A stretch of 64,000 nucleotides of DNA from Rhodovibrio salinarum DSM 9154. Lineage in GTDB: Bacteria; Pseudomonadota; Alphaproteobacteria; Kiloniellales; Rhodovibrionaceae. The position numbers and the translations under genes are program-made. This document shows, piece by piece, positions 1-8,969 of this stretch; position 1 is the stretch's first letter; each line of letters opens with the position of its first letter. The notes beneath the pieces were generated by a model that made no database searches, had not been told where the DNA came from, and saw nothing but the letters and a program-made list of their open reading frames with translations. The DNA lies in the NCBI RefSeq assembly GCF_000515255.1, contig NZ_KI911559.1, positions 3,518,693 to 3,582,692 on the forward strand, written 5' to 3'.

Positions 1-249
1 ATAAGCGAGCCCGCCATCCGTCGCATGAACACGACGCTCGGCCGGAAAGGCGTTATCGTTGGACACGCGCAGGAAGCTGCAGGCCACCAGCGCTTCGACC
101 CGGCCGCGGATGACTTCGGTACAGGGACTGAACCAACCCCCGCTCAGCTGACGCATGTGGCAGGGAATCTCCCGGAGCCGCGGCGCCGCCTCGTCCGCCA
201 GGAAAACGATGGCGAAGTCGAGGATGTCGTTGGTCGACAGTCTCGCCAT
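1..249 (-). CDS. hypothetical protein, 3' end cut by window edge
   Basis: The reading frame opens with ATG at 249 behind a strong GGAGGTG ribosome site and runs without a stop to the window edge, giving at least 83 residues. The start reads MARLSTNDILDFAIVFLADE. No signal peptide, membrane segment or recognised motif is visible, and I do not recognise the family. It begins 13 bases after the stop of the next gene on the same strand, so the two are probably cotranscribed from the promoter near 865. The function is unknown. Confidence 0.6.
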   Translation of the reverse strand, partial: MARLSTNDILDFAIVFLADEAAPRLREIPCHMRQLSGGWFSPCTEVIRGRVEALVACSFLRVSNDNAFPAERRVHATDGGLAY

Positions 250-262
250 CTCGGCACCTCCT

Positions 263-781
263 TCAGTGAACCAATACGCTTGAGGGGACAGCGGCAGAGG
301 GCGCAGCGCGTCGATCCTCCGGATGACGGCGCTCCGTCACGCACGCTTGCGGCTCTACGAGATCGATCGGCAGTTCCGCCTGCGTCAGGGCGCTTGCGAA
401 CTTGGCCGCCGTCGGCGCGGCGTGGAGGCACGCCACCCGCGGCATGAAGCATCCGAGCAGCAGCCGCCCCGAGGCGGCGTCCTGACGCTGGAAAGCGGCC
501 AGGGCCGCGAGCAACAGACCCTCGTCCGGGGAAACCCGGCCGCATTTCAGGTCCCCGAGCTGAATCGGACGGGTGGCATTCTGGGCCAGCCACTTGAACA
601 GCACTTCAAAGTCGCGCATGGCCGAACGAATGCCGGCCAGTTCGAAGCCGTGACCAAGGTTCTCTTGCGGATCTTCGCCCTGTTTCAGGCAATAGACCCG
701 CTTGCGTAGGCACCAGAGCGCGAACATGCCGCCGCTCGACAGGTCCGCCGTCTCCCGGTTCTCGAAGGCCGTGCTGGTCAT
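263..781 (-). CDS. hypothetical protein, possibly iron-regulated
   Basis: This is a 172-residue protein starting MTSTAFENRETADL. I chose the ATG at 781 rather than the longer in-frame start at 880 because the extra N-terminus is poorly protein-like and covers the regulatory site at 865-879. The protein is soluble, with an alpha-helical looking middle (residues about 50-130) and a low-complexity Arg/Ala/Ser tail. No domain is recognised. It is followed after 13 bases by another unrecognised gene, and a Fur-like box lies 84 bases upstream, so an iron-response role is an inference only. Confidence 0.55.
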   Translation of the reverse strand: MTSTAFENRETADLSSGGMFALWCLRKRVYCLKQGEDPQENLGHGFELAGIRSAMRDFEVLFKWLAQNATRPIQLGDLKCGRVSPDEGLLLAALAAFQRQDAASGRLLLGCFMPRVACLHAAPTAAKFASALTQAELPIDLVEPQACVTERRHPEDRRAAPSAAVPSSVLVH

Positions 782-864
782 CTCGCTCTCGCACGCAGCT
801 GTTGCGGTCCGCGGCGGCACGACGCTTGGCAGGCCGATACCGCGCAGCCCCAGATTAGTGCAAC

Positions 865-879
865 TGCAAATCATTCGCA
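865..879 (-). promoter_or_regulatory. candidate Fur-type operator
   Basis: On the minus strand the 15-mer reads TGCGAATGATTTGCA, an inverted repeat with 10 of 14 matches to the 7-1-7 Fur consensus (TGATAAT-N-ATTATCA). It lies 84 bases before the ATG at 781, where a promoter would be expected. The rest of 782-1161 contains one terminator (960-991) and no gene that I can support. Confidence 0.35.
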
Positions 880-959
880 ATAAGGAAACGCACGCCGGCG
901 CGCTTGACCCTCACGTCCGCCCTATTCGCCATGCGGTGGCCGACAAGGCAGGCGGGCAG

Positions 960-991
960 AAAAAAGGCCCGACGGGCGAACGCGCCGGGCC
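960..991 (-). terminator. rho-independent terminator
   Basis: GGCCCG at 966-971 pairs with CGGGCC at 986-991, and the minus strand then runs into six T residues (960-965). It stands about 170 bases past the stop of the PhnM-like gene and is oriented to end that transcript. Confidence 0.7.
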
Positions 992-1161
992 CAGGATTTG
1001 CACATGAGAGAGCCCGACGACCTATCTGCCGGCAGGCTCACCGGGATGCTGACAAATCGCACCCGTTATTGCAACTGCTTCTCATGTGCATCTGCGCTTT
1101 TCAGCCGCACCCCGCCTTACAGCCAGCGGCCCGAACGAACGCGGGACCCAACAGATGCAGA

Positions 1162-2394
1162 TTACCCGCCGACCTCTGGGCTGGTGCGATGGACCATTCG
1201 GCCACCGGTCCAGGTCGCCGAGACCCGCGGCACGCCAGGCACACTATCGTCCACGGCCAGAAGGTCGGCACGCTGACCAACAGCGATCATCCCCCGATCA
1301 CTCAACCCGGCCGCACGCGCTGGACCGCCGGAGACCAAATCCCACGCTGCGGCGAAGTCGCAAACACCGCCCGCGACCAGCTGGAAGGCGGCGAGCAGCG
1401 GGGCGGGATAGTAATAGTCGGTGGTCAGCACATCGCACAGACCGGCACGCACGGCATCCTCCGCCGTCAGACGGGCATCATGGCTGCCGCCGCGCACCAC
1501 GTTCGGGCTGCCCAGGATCACGGAATCGCCGGTGGCGGCCGCCGCCTCGGCGGTTTCCAGATTGCAGGGAAACTCGCACAACCGCGCCCCCAAGGCGTGG
1601 AAGTGCGCGCAGGCTTCCGGAGTCTCATCGTCGTGGCTTGCGATCGGGACGTCGGCCGCGCGTGCCGCCGCACACACCCGGGCGACGCCATCCGGTACCT
1701 CCGATCCGCGCCGGGCGACCTGTTGGGCGAGTTCTTGGTACTGCTCGATCGAAAGGCCAGTACGCTCAGCATATTGCGCAAGCTTGTCCAACCGCTCAAG
1801 CCGGCCGACGATCATCTCCAGGTGGTCGTTCAGCGAGAGCAGATCGATCCGCCCGGCGTCCAGCCACGCGGCCACCTCGTCGACCGCGTCGACGTTGTGC
1901 AATTCGAAGCGCAGATGCACGCGCGGCTGACAGGCCAACTCGTGGCCCAGACGGTCCAATGCCGCCATCAATTCGACCACCGTGTCGCGCCCGCGCAGCC
2001 CCGGCTCCCAGCTGTAGGTCAAGCTGTGGAAGGCTGTCGTGATGCCGTTTGCGACCAGCTGCCGGTCGATCTCGGCCAGCGCCACCGCCATCGGGAACCG
2101 CACGCCGGAACGCGGCATCAATACGTGTTCGAACGCATCGCCATGCAGATCGACGATGCCCGGCAGCAACAGCCGACCGGCCAGGTCGATCCGGCGCGCT
2201 GTCGGCCTGCCCTCGTCCGCATGTACGGACGCGATCCGACCGTCGGCTAAGGTGACACACGCATCCTCGAGGGACCCGTCGGGCAGCAGGGTTCGCCCGC
2301 CGACCAGGGTCACCTCGGATGCCTGCAACACCGATTGCGATACGTCGTCTGCTTGAAGGCTGTTAGTCGCGGCGTCCTGACCCTTCGCATGCAT
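1162..2394 (-). CDS. PhnM-like amidohydrolase (divergent paralogue)
   Basis: This 410-residue protein belongs to the amidohydrolase family of PhnM, the enzyme that removes pyrophosphate from ribose-1-methylphosphonate triphosphate in the C-P lyase pathway. Family marks are the metal motif DLHGD near residue 84, IASHDDE in the middle, [10 protein letters not shown] and a late TDYYYPAP. It departs from orthodox PhnM where LMDHSPGQ is replaced by LNDHLEM. I used the ATG at 2394, preceded by AAGGGAA, rather than the TTG one codon earlier. It is divergent from a phnDCE-type transporter, and a second, orthodox phnM lies at 5359-6558. It may act on a different phosphonate intermediate; the exact substrate is not readable. 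Confidence 0.8.
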   Translation of the reverse strand: MHAKGQDAATNSLQADDVSQSVLQASEVTLVGGRTLLPDGSLEDACVTLADGRIASVHADEGRPTARRIDLAGRLLLPGIVDLHGDAFEHVLMPRSGVRFPMAVALAEIDRQLVANGITTAFHSLTYSWEPGLRGRDTVVELMAALDRLGHELACQPRVHLRFELHNVDAVDEVAAWLDAGRIDLLSLNDHLEMIVGRLERLDKLAQYAERTGLSIEQYQELAQQVARRGSEVPDGVARVCAAARAADVPIASHDDETPEACAHFHALGARLCEFPCNLETAEAAAATGDSVILGSPNVVRGGSHDARLTAEDAVRAGLCDVLTTDYYYPAPLLAAFQLVAGGVCDFAAAWDLVSGGPARAAGLSDRGMIAVGQRADLLAVDDSVPGVPRVSATWTGGRMVHRTSPEVGG

Positions 2395-2704
2395 CAAGCA
2401 ATTCCCTTCTCACGCCTTCTCGATGGGCTCGGGATTTCTATATTCTCCTTTGCGCGAAAGGTCATATTACAGTTATGTTGAATGTATTTTCTTATACTTA
2501 AATGATTAGACGATTTCGTCATTGGTATATTCATGTAGATTTAACGTTCCTGACACCGTTTCTTGGTCTTCCCGTCACGCCTCTTCGGCCATGGTCTGGG
2601 GTGCGCGACGCGGAGGTCGCGCCCCTGAAGACGGCGCCATAGCCATGCGCGCGGCCAGCCACGTGCAAAGCCGCGCGCTGACCAAAGAACGGGAGGATAC
2701 TCCG
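2395..2704. other. divergent intergenic region, AT-rich
   Basis: This stretch between the PhnM-like gene and phnD is conspicuously AT-rich at 2440-2550 compared with the surroundings. It holds a Pho-box candidate (2459-2476), and promoters for both directions are likely here. I see no gene in it: the in-frame extension of phnD back to 2522 lacks a ribosome site. Confidence 0.6.
2459..2476 (+). promoter_or_regulatory. candidate Pho box
   Basis: AGGTCAT and CAGTTAT are separated by ATTA, matching the two-repeat, 4-base-spacer layout of a PhoB site at 10 of 14 positions. It lies between two divergent phosphonate genes, which is the expected place for phosphate-starvation control. Confidence 0.4.
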
Positions 2705-3601
2705 ATGCGTTGGATCACCTATCTGTCGGCCGCGGCCGTCGCGCTCGGGCTCGCCGCGCCGACGACCACGCCGGCCGAGGCCGCCGACGACACGATCACC
2801 ATGACCGTAACCGACGTCTCCGGCCTGGAGCAGCTGCGCCGGGACTGGGACGCCTTCTCCAGCCTGCTCAAGGAGAAGACCGGCTACGAGGTTGAGTTCG
2901 CGCCGGTGACGAGCCGCACCGCATCGGTCGAACTGCTGAAGAGCGAAAAGGTCGATTTCATCCTGACCGGTCCGGCCGAGTTCGTAGTCATGAACAAGCT
3001 GACCGACGCCAAGCCGGTGCTGGGCTTCAGCCGGCCGGACTACTTCTCCGCCATCATCACGATGGCCGATAGCGGCATCACCTCGGTGCGCGACCTGAAA
3101 GGCAAGAAGGTCGCCGTGGGCGACGTCGGCTCGACCTCCTCGCACCTCGGCCCGTCGCAGCTGCTGATGGACTACGGCATTGACCCGATGGAGGACGTCG
3201 AGCTGGTGCACACCACCCAGAAGATCGGGCTGGAAAGCCTGCGCCGCGGCGACATCGCCGCCTGGGGCACCAACTACATGGACGACTACCTGCGCCTGCG
3301 CGCGAAGTCCGACCTGGCCCCGGGCGCCTTCCGTGTGATCGCGCGCGGCCCGGACCTGCCGAACGACGTCCTGCTCGCCGGCACCCATGTCGACGCGGAG
3401 ATGGTCGACGCCGTCCGCACGGCGATCACCGAGAACTCCGATGCCTTCGTCAAGGCCGTGGTGCAGGACGGCGGCGAAGAGAACAAGAAGTACGGCGGCA
3501 TGAAGTTCATCGCCAACGTGGACTCCAGCGACTACGAATACGTCCGCGAGGCGTATCGCACGATCGACCGGCCGAAGTTCGCCGAGTTCGTGGGCAACTG
3601 A
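2705..3601 (+). CDS. phnD: phosphonate/phosphite-type ABC transporter substrate-binding protein
   Basis: This 298-residue periplasmic binding protein of the PhnD/PtxB/HtxB group has a Sec signal peptide (residues 1 to about 28, ending PAEAADD). The ATG at 2705 follows GGGAGGATA. Recognisable stretches are VDFILTGPAEFV, where the ligand pocket lies in this family, and KGKKVAVGDVGSTSSHLGP. Its stop overlaps the start of the ATPase gene by one base (TGATG). A second, separate PhnD lies at 18155-19096 with low visible similarity, so the two transporters probably differ in ligand, for example phosphite or methylphosphonate versus aminoethylphosphonate. That split is inference. Confidence 0.85.
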   Translation: MRWITYLSAAAVALGLAAPTTTPAEAADDTITMTVTDVSGLEQLRRDWDAFSSLLKEKTGYEVEFAPVTSRTASVELLKSEKVDFILTGPAEFVVMNKLTDAKPVLGFSRPDYFSAIITMADSGITSVRDLKGKKVAVGDVGSTSSHLGPSQLLMDYGIDPMEDVELVHTTQKIGLESLRRGDIAAWGTNYMDDYLRLRAKSDLAPGAFRVIARGPDLPNDVLLAGTHVDAEMVDAVRTAITENSDAFVKAVVQDGGEENKKYGGMKFIANVDSSDYEYVREAYRTIDRPKFAEFVGN

Positions 3602-4476
3602 TGTCGGTTCAACCGGCCGAGACAGTGGCCGTCCCGGGTGCGCACGCACCGGGGGCGGCTGCTTCCGTGCCCCACGCCGAACGCGCGGCCCACCTGAACG
3701 TTCGCGGCCTGCGCAAGCGCTATGGCACGGACGAAGCCGACGTTCTGCAGAATGCCGGCTTCCTGCTGCACGAGGGCGAGAGCCTAGCCGTGATCGGCGC
3801 CAACGGCAGCGGCAAGTCAACCATGCTGCGCTGCTGCCTGCGCCTGATCGAGCCCGACGCGGGCGACATACACCTGCTTGGTCAGGATGTGATGGCCGCA
3901 CGCGGTCCCAACCTGCGTCGGCTGCGCGCGCAGGTCGGCTTCGTTTTCCAGCGGCACAATCTGGTCCCTCGTCTGTCGGTGCTGTCCAACGTGCTGCACG
4001 GCGCTCAGGCCCGATTGTCGAGCCCGCGCAACTGGTTCCAGGCAACCGCGCCCGCGCGGCTGCGCGTGGAGGCGCTGGCCTGTCTGGACCGCGTCGGCCT
4101 GGCGGACCTTGCGGGCCGGCGGGCGGACCGCCTGTCGGGCGGGCAGTCGCAGCGCGTCGCGATCGCACGCACGCTGATGCAGCGCCCGCGCCTGGTGTTC
4201 GCCGACGAGCCCGCCGCCTCGCTCGACCCCACGGCCGGGGAGGAGGTGATGGAGCTGTTCGCCCAATTGATGCGCGACGAGGGAATCGGCGTGCTGTTCA
4301 CCTGCCACGACCTCACCCACGCGCAGCGCTACGGCGACCGCGTGCTCGCGTTAAAGCGTGGACAGGTGATGTTCGACCGCCGGGTTGGGGAGGTCGACTT
4401 CGACCAACTGCGCGACCTCTACGCCCCGTCCCCATCCGCCGACCCGGCACAGCCGCAAGAGCCAAGACATGTCTGA
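3601..4476 (+). CDS. phnC: phosphonate-type ABC transporter ATP-binding protein
   Basis: This 291-residue ATPase couples ATP hydrolysis to uptake with the phnD and phnE products on either side. It has Walker A GANGSGKST (about residues 67-75), signature LSGGQSQRV, Walker B LVFADEPAASLD and the switch histidine in FTCHDLTHA. The N-terminus carries about 35 extra Ala/Pro-rich residues before the ABC domain. Start and stop overlap both neighbours (1 base with phnD, 8 bases with phnE), which indicates translational coupling. Confidence 0.88.
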   Translation: MSVQPAETVAVPGAHAPGAAASVPHAERAAHLNVRGLRKRYGTDEADVLQNAGFLLHEGESLAVIGANGSGKSTMLRCCLRLIEPDAGDIHLLGQDVMAARGPNLRRLRAQVGFVFQRHNLVPRLSVLSNVLHGAQARLSSPRNWFQATAPARLRVEALACLDRVGLADLAGRRADRLSGGQSQRVAIARTLMQRPRLVFADEPAASLDPTAGEEVMELFAQLMRDEGIGVLFTCHDLTHAQRYGDRVLALKRGQVMFDRRVGEVDFDQLRDLYAPSPSADPAQPQEPRHV

Positions 4477-5281
4477 CCCGACCCGCGAAACCCGGCATAC
4501 ACGCGACCTGCCCGACCGTCTGGCGCGTCCGGACGCGCTGTCGTTCACACTCTACGTCGCCGTCGCGGCGTTCGTGATCTGGTGCTTCCAGGCCGCCGAG
4601 ATGTCGGTCACCACCTTCGTCGAGGGCATCCCCTCGATGGGCCGGCTGGCCGGCGAGATGTTCCCACCAGCCTTCGGGCGTATGGAGTCGATCGGCGCCA
4701 CCATGCTGGAGACCTTCCAGATGGCCGTCGTCGGCACGGTCCTGGGCGTGGCGCTGTCGATCCCCTTCGCGGTCATGGCCGCGCGCAACCAGACGCCCAA
4801 TAAGGCGGTGTATTACCTGGCACGCGGGGTGATCACCTTCATGCGGACCGTGCCGGATCTGATCTGGGCGATCTTCTTCGTGATCACGGTCGGGCTCGGC
4901 CCGTTCGCCGGCGTGCTCGCGCTGACAGTCGACACGCTCGGCTTCTGCGGGCGCTTTTTCGCGGAAACGATGGAAGAAGCCGACCCCGGCCCCCAGGAAG
5001 CGCTGAGCGCACTCGGCGCCCGGCGCAGCGGCATCATCCTGGGCGCGGTGCTGCCGGCGGCGATGCCCTCGATGGTCGCCACCTCGCTGTTCGCGCTGGA
5101 GAAGGCGACCCGCTCCTCGGTCGTGCTGGGCCTGGTCGGCGCGGGGGGCATCGGCATCGAACTCAAGGCCGCGATGGACATGTTCGACTATAACGAAGCG
5201 GCGACGATCATCCTGTCGATCTTCGCCCTGGTGATCGTGGTCGAACGCACCAGCGCCGCCCTGCGCGCCCGGCTGATCTGA
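4469..5281 (+). CDS. phnE: phosphonate-type ABC transporter permease
   Basis: This 270-residue inner-membrane permease has about six hydrophobic segments and the typical PhnE permease signatures FMRTVPDLIWA, ALGARRSG and VLGLVGAGGIGIEL. The in-frame region upstream to 4385 is the phnC reading overlap, so I chose the ATG at 4469 (MSDPTRETR). It is the last gene of the phnDCE set and ends shortly before a GC-rich stem shared with the convergent phnM. Confidence 0.88.
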   Translation: MSDPTRETRHTRDLPDRLARPDALSFTLYVAVAAFVIWCFQAAEMSVTTFVEGIPSMGRLAGEMFPPAFGRMESIGATMLETFQMAVVGTVLGVALSIPFAVMAARNQTPNKAVYYLARGVITFMRTVPDLIWAIFFVITVGLGPFAGVLALTVDTLGFCGRFFAETMEEADPGPQEALSALGARRSGIILGAVLPAAMPSMVATSLFALEKATRSSVVLGLVGAGGIGIELKAAMDMFDYNEAATIILSIFALVIVVERTSAALRARLI

Positions 5282-5302
5282 AGGTCTGAATCAATACCGT
5301 AC

Positions 5303-5332
5303 GGCGGGGGTGGTCACGTTGGCGCCCCCGCC
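5303..5332. terminator. GC-rich stem between convergent genes
   Basis: GGCGGGGG (5303-5310) pairs perfectly with CCCCCGCC (5325-5332) in the 77-base gap between convergent phnE and phnM. There is no T run on either side, so it may end transcripts weakly in both directions or need Rho. Confidence 0.45.
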
Positions 5333-5358
5333 CTACAGGCCCATTGGGAACAGCGGGA

Positions 5359-6558
5359 TCAGGCGACCCGGCGGCCGGCGCGCCAGACGGTGCAGACGAC
5401 CGGGGCGTCGCCCTGGTCGCGTACGCGCAGCAGGTCCGCGCGCTGGCCGGCGGCGATCTCGCCGCGGTCGGTCAGACCGACCATGCGCGCCGGGTTACGG
5501 GTGACCAGCGCGAACACGTCCGACAGATCCCGCCCGGTCTGCCGATGCAGGACGAACACCGAATGCAGCAGGCTGACCGGCACATAGTCGCTGGAGAGGC
5601 AGTCCAGCACCCCGGCATCGACCAGTTCGTCGGCGGCAACGTTGCCAGAGTGGGAACCGCCGCGCACCACATTGGGCGCGCCGGCAACGGTGGCGATCCC
5701 CGCGCGATGTGCGGCCTTCCCGGCCGCCAGCGTGGTCGGAAACTCACAGACGCTCACACCGAGTTCTGCGGCTTCGGCGACGTGCTCTTCGGTCGTGTCG
5801 TCGTGGCTGGCAAGCGGGATGTAACGGTCGACGCAGAGCTTGGCGAGCGCCTTACGATTGTGCGTGCCGTGCCGGGCAGCGCGCTCCTGCAATTCCACGG
5901 CCAGCGTCGCCAGCTGCGCCTCGGTATAGCCGTGCTTGCCCTGGTAATAGGTTTTCCAGACATCGAGGTCCTGGAACTGCCGCTGACCGGGCGAATGATC
6001 CATCAGCGAGACGAGCCGCAGGCTGGGGTTCAAGGTGAACGGCTCGACGGTCTCCGCCAGGTTCGGCACCGGCAGCTCGGCGCGAAGGTGCAGCAGGTGT
6101 TCCGCGCGCAGTATGTTGCGCCGGCCGGCTTCCGCGATCGCGTCGACCAACTGGGCGGAATGGCCCGCCGCCCCGCCGACCTCGTCGTCATCCAGACGCA
6201 GCGCGTCGAGGATGGTGGTGATGCCGGCCCCGCAGATCTGCGCGTCGTGCGCCATGATCGCGGGCAGGAACGGCCAGCGCACCTTCGGCCGCGGTTGGAC
6301 GTGATGCTCCAGGTTGTCGGAATGCAGTTCGACCAACCCCGGGGTCAGCAGATCACCTTCCAGATCCACCGCGCCGGGCATACGGACGTCGCCTTCGCCG
6401 AACTCGGCGATGGTTCCTTCGCGGACCACGACGTGGCCATGCCACACGCCGGTCGGCCCGACCACGCGGGCGTTGGTCAGGATCAGTTCGTCGTTGCCGC
6501 CGCGCCCGGCGATGCCGGCCGGCGCGTTACGGTTCGCTGGGGCTTTGGGGACGGTCAT
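5359..6558 (-). CDS. phnM: alpha-D-ribose 1-methylphosphonate 5-triphosphate diphosphatase
   Basis: This 399-residue amidohydrolase closely follows the PhnM pattern: [11 protein letters not shown] with metal ligands near residues 79-81, [30 protein letters not shown] and [14 protein letters not shown]. It cleaves pyrophosphate from the triphosphate made by PhnGHIL, producing the PhnJ substrate. It is the last gene of the C-P lyase operon, overlapping phnL by 4 bases (ATGA), which fixes its start at 6558. Confidence 0.93.
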   Translation of the reverse strand: MTVPKAPANRNAPAGIAGRGGNDELILTNARVVGPTGVWHGHVVVREGTIAEFGEGDVRMPGAVDLEGDLLTPGLVELHSDNLEHHVQPRPKVRWPFLPAIMAHDAQICGAGITTILDALRLDDDEVGGAAGHSAQLVDAIAEAGRRNILRAEHLLHLRAELPVPNLAETVEPFTLNPSLRLVSLMDHSPGQRQFQDLDVWKTYYQGKHGYTEAQLATLAVELQERAARHGTHNRKALAKLCVDRYIPLASHDDTTEEHVAEAAELGVSVCEFPTTLAAGKAAHRAGIATVAGAPNVVRGGSHSGNVAADELVDAGVLDCLSSDYVPVSLLHSVFVLHRQTGRDLSDVFALVTRNPARMVGLTDRGEIAAGQRADLLRVRDQGDAPVVCTVWRAGRRVA

Positions 6559-7283
6559 GCGGCCTCCGCCTTGCCGGGCAGATCGAAAATCCGGGTCGCG
6601 ACGGCTTCGCGCACGCCTGGATCGTGGAAGATGCCAACGATCGCCGCCCCGCGTTCGCGGGCTGCGTTGATCAACGCAACCACCACATCGCGGTTGGCCG
6701 CGTCGAGCGAGGCGGTCGGCTCGTCCAGCAGCAGGATCGGGAAGTCGCGCGCGAACGCGCGGGCGACGTTGACCCGCTGCTGCTCGCCGCCGGAGAAGGT
6801 CGCCGGCGGCAGATGCCACAGGTTCTCGGGGATGTTCAGACGGGCCAGCATCGCCCGCGCGCGGTCGCGGGCCTGGTCGGGCGGCATCCCGGCGTCGATC
6901 GCCGGCTGGGCGACCACCTGCTCGGCCGGCACACGCGGGATCGCACGCAGGAACTGGCTGACGTAGCCGAGGTGCGTGCGCCGCAACTCCAGGATCCGGC
7001 GCGCCGGCGCCCTGGCCACGTCAACCCAACCGTCGGCCCCACGCACCTGAATCGTTCCGGACTGTGCCAGGTAGTTGCCGTAAAGACAGCGCAGCAGCGA
7101 GGATTTGCCGGCCCCCGAGGGCCCGCGCAGCACCACGCACTCCCCAGCGGCAACCTGGAAGTCGGTTGCGTCCAGAACCGGCAGGCGCACCCCGCCTTGA
7201 TGGTGCAACGTGAACGCCTTGGACAGGCCGCGCACCTCGATCATCGGGCCGGCTGGCGCTTGAACAGTCGTGTCTTGGCTCAT
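6555..7283 (-). CDS. phnL: C-P lyase complex ABC-type protein PhnL
   Basis: This 242-residue ABC-fold ATPase belongs to the C-P lyase machinery, not to a transporter. Walker [10 protein letters not shown], signature FSGGEQQRV, Walker [13 protein letters not shown] and the PhnL-typical LGYVSQFLR are all present. PhnL is required with PhnGHI for the first step, in which adenine is displaced from ATP by the phosphonate. It lies between phnK and phnM and overlaps phnM by 4 bases. Confidence 0.93.
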   Translation of the reverse strand: MSQDTTVQAPAGPMIEVRGLSKAFTLHHQGGVRLPVLDATDFQVAAGECVVLRGPSGAGKSSLLRCLYGNYLAQSGTIQVRGADGWVDVARAPARRILELRRTHLGYVSQFLRAIPRVPAEQVVAQPAIDAGMPPDQARDRARAMLARLNIPENLWHLPPATFSGGEQQRVNVARAFARDFPILLLDEPTASLDAANRDVVVALINAARERGAAIVGIFHDPGVREAVATRIFDLPGKAEAA

Positions 7284-7287
7284 GGGT

Positions 7288-8085
7288 CTACACCGGCAGG
7301 ATCGAGGAGACGAGAAGCTGCGAATAGGCCGCCTGCGGGTCGTCCAGCACCTGATCGGTCAGCCCGGTTTCGACCACCTTCCCGTGCTGCATCACCATCA
7401 ACCGGTGCGCCAGCAGGCGCGCCACACCGAGGTCGTGCGTCACCAGCACGACCGCCAGCCCCAACTCGGCGACCAGCCCGCGCAACAGGTCGAGCAGCCG
7501 CGCCTGGACCGACACGTCGAGACCGCCGGTCGGCTCGTCCATGAACACCAACCTCGGCTCCGACACCAGGTTGCGGGCGATCTGCAGGCGCTGCTGCATA
7601 CCCCCCGACAGCTTGGCCGGCGGATCGTCCAGGCGCGCCGTGTCGACCTCGACCCGCGCAAGCCAGTCGTGCGCGCTCTGCCGGATCGTGCCGTAGTGCC
7701 GCTGGCCGAGCGCCATCAACCGCTCGCCCACGTTGGCGCCGGCCGAAACGCCCATGCGCAGGCCGTCGCGCGGGTTCTGCTGCACCAGCCCCAGGTCGGT
7801 GCGGTGCAGCCGACGCCGCCGGCCTTCCGGCAGGGCGTGCAGATCCACGAGCGCGCCCCAGCGGTCGCGATACAGCACCGCACCGCTGTCCGGCGTCTCC
7901 TGCCCGGCGATCGTGCGCACCAGGGTCGTCTTGCCGGAACCGCTTTCGCCGACGATGCCCAGCACCTCGCCCGGAAACAGGTCGAAGGAGACGTCGTCGA
8001 CCGCCTGCACGCGCCCGAAACGCTTACCGACATGGTGCACCGACAGGATCGGCTCATCCGCGTTGCAGGCGTCGTGCGCGCTCAT
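7288..8085 (-). CDS. phnK: C-P lyase complex ABC-type protein PhnK
   Basis: This 265-residue ABC ATPase has Walker [10 protein letters not shown], the signature LSGGMQQRL, Walker [13 protein letters not shown] and [10 protein letters not shown], all as in PhnK. In the known C-P lyase complex PhnK docks on the PhnGHIJ core next to PhnJ. The start at 8085 is fixed by a 4-base ATGA overlap with the phnJ stop; the longer open frame upstream merely reads through phnJ out of frame. Confidence 0.93.
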   Translation of the reverse strand: MSAHDACNADEPILSVHHVGKRFGRVQAVDDVSFDLFPGEVLGIVGESGSGKTTLVRTIAGQETPDSGAVLYRDRWGALVDLHALPEGRRRRLHRTDLGLVQQNPRDGLRMGVSAGANVGERLMALGQRHYGTIRQSAHDWLARVEVDTARLDDPPAKLSGGMQQRLQIARNLVSEPRLVFMDEPTGGLDVSVQARLLDLLRGLVAELGLAVVLVTHDLGVARLLAHRLMVMQHGKVVETGLTDQVLDDPQAAYSQLLVSSILPV

Positions 8086-8969
8086 GCCGTCTCTCCCGAA
8101 GCGCCGTCCTGGCGGCGCTGTGCGCAATAGTCGCTGTCGGAGCAGACGAAGCGCCGCCCCCCCTGATCGTCGGTCACGATCTCGTCGAGATAGCTGTCGG
8201 TGGCCCCGCACAGTGCACAGGGCGTGCTCCAATCCTCGACATCGAAGGGGTAGTCGTCGAAGTCGAGGCTGCGCACCTCCGTGTAGGGCGGCACCGCATA
8301 GATGCGCTTCTCCCGCCCGGCGCCGAACAGCTGCAGCGCCGGGTTGCGGTGCATCTTCGGGTTGTCGAACTTGGGGATCGGGCTGGGCGCCATGATGTAG
8401 CCATCCGCGACCTGGACCGGATAGTTGTAGGTCTTCGCGATTCGCCCGTGCTGGGCGATGTCCTCGTAGAGCGAAACCTGCATCAGGCCGTATTCGCCCA
8501 GCGCATGCAGCGTGCGCGTCTCCCGCTCGCGCGGTTCCAGCCAACGCAGCGGCTCCGGAATCGGCACCTGGTAGACCAGGATCTGCTGGTCGGTCAGCGG
8601 CGTTTCCGGAATCCGGTGGCGGGTCTGGATCACGCTCGCCTCCGTGGTCGCGGTGGTGGTCGCGACCCCGGCCGTGCGGGCGAAGAAGGAACGGATGTTG
8701 ACCGCGTTCGTGGTGTCGTCCGCCCCCTGGTCGATCACCTTCAGCGTATCGTCCGCGCCCAGGATACTGGCGGTGACCTGGATACCGCCGGTGCCCCAGC
8801 CGTAAGGCAGCGGCATCTCCCGACTGGCAAACGGCACCTGATAGCCCGGGATCGCGACGGCTTTGAGCAGGGCACGGCGGATCATCCGCTTGGTCTGCTC
8901 ATCGAGATAGGCGAAGTTGTAGCCTTCGACCGTCTGTTCGGTCGTGGCGGTTTCGGCATGCGCGGTCAT
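8082..8969 (-). CDS. phnJ: carbon-phosphorus lyase, radical SAM subunit
   Basis: This 295-residue protein is the catalytic subunit that breaks the C-P bond of ribose-1-phosphonate 5-phosphate by radical SAM chemistry. The iron-sulfur cysteines are clear: C251 and C254, then C276 after 21 residues, with C282 as the further conserved cysteine. The start MTAHAETATT follows the phnI stop with a 4-base overlap. Length and motifs match the family, with no sign of damage. Confidence 0.95.
   Translation of the reverse strand: MTAHAETATTEQTVEGYNFAYLDEQTKRMIRRALLKAVAIPGYQVPFASREMPLPYGWGTGGIQVTASILGADDTLKVIDQGADDTTNAVNIRSFFARTAGVATTTATTEASVIQTRHRIPETPLTDQQILVYQVPIPEPLRWLEPRERETRTLHALGEYGLMQVSLYEDIAQHGRIAKTYNYPVQVADGYIMAPSPIPKFDNPKMHRNPALQLFGAGREKRIYAVPPYTEVRSLDFDDYPFDVEDWSTPCALCGATDSYLDEIVTDDQGGRRFVCSDSDYCAQRRQDGASGETA

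Noticed and set aside
2531-4168. Long open frame antisense to phnD and phnC
   Set aside because: It is the GC-rich shadow of two clear genes; the product is Arg/Gly/Ala-rich and resembles no protein.
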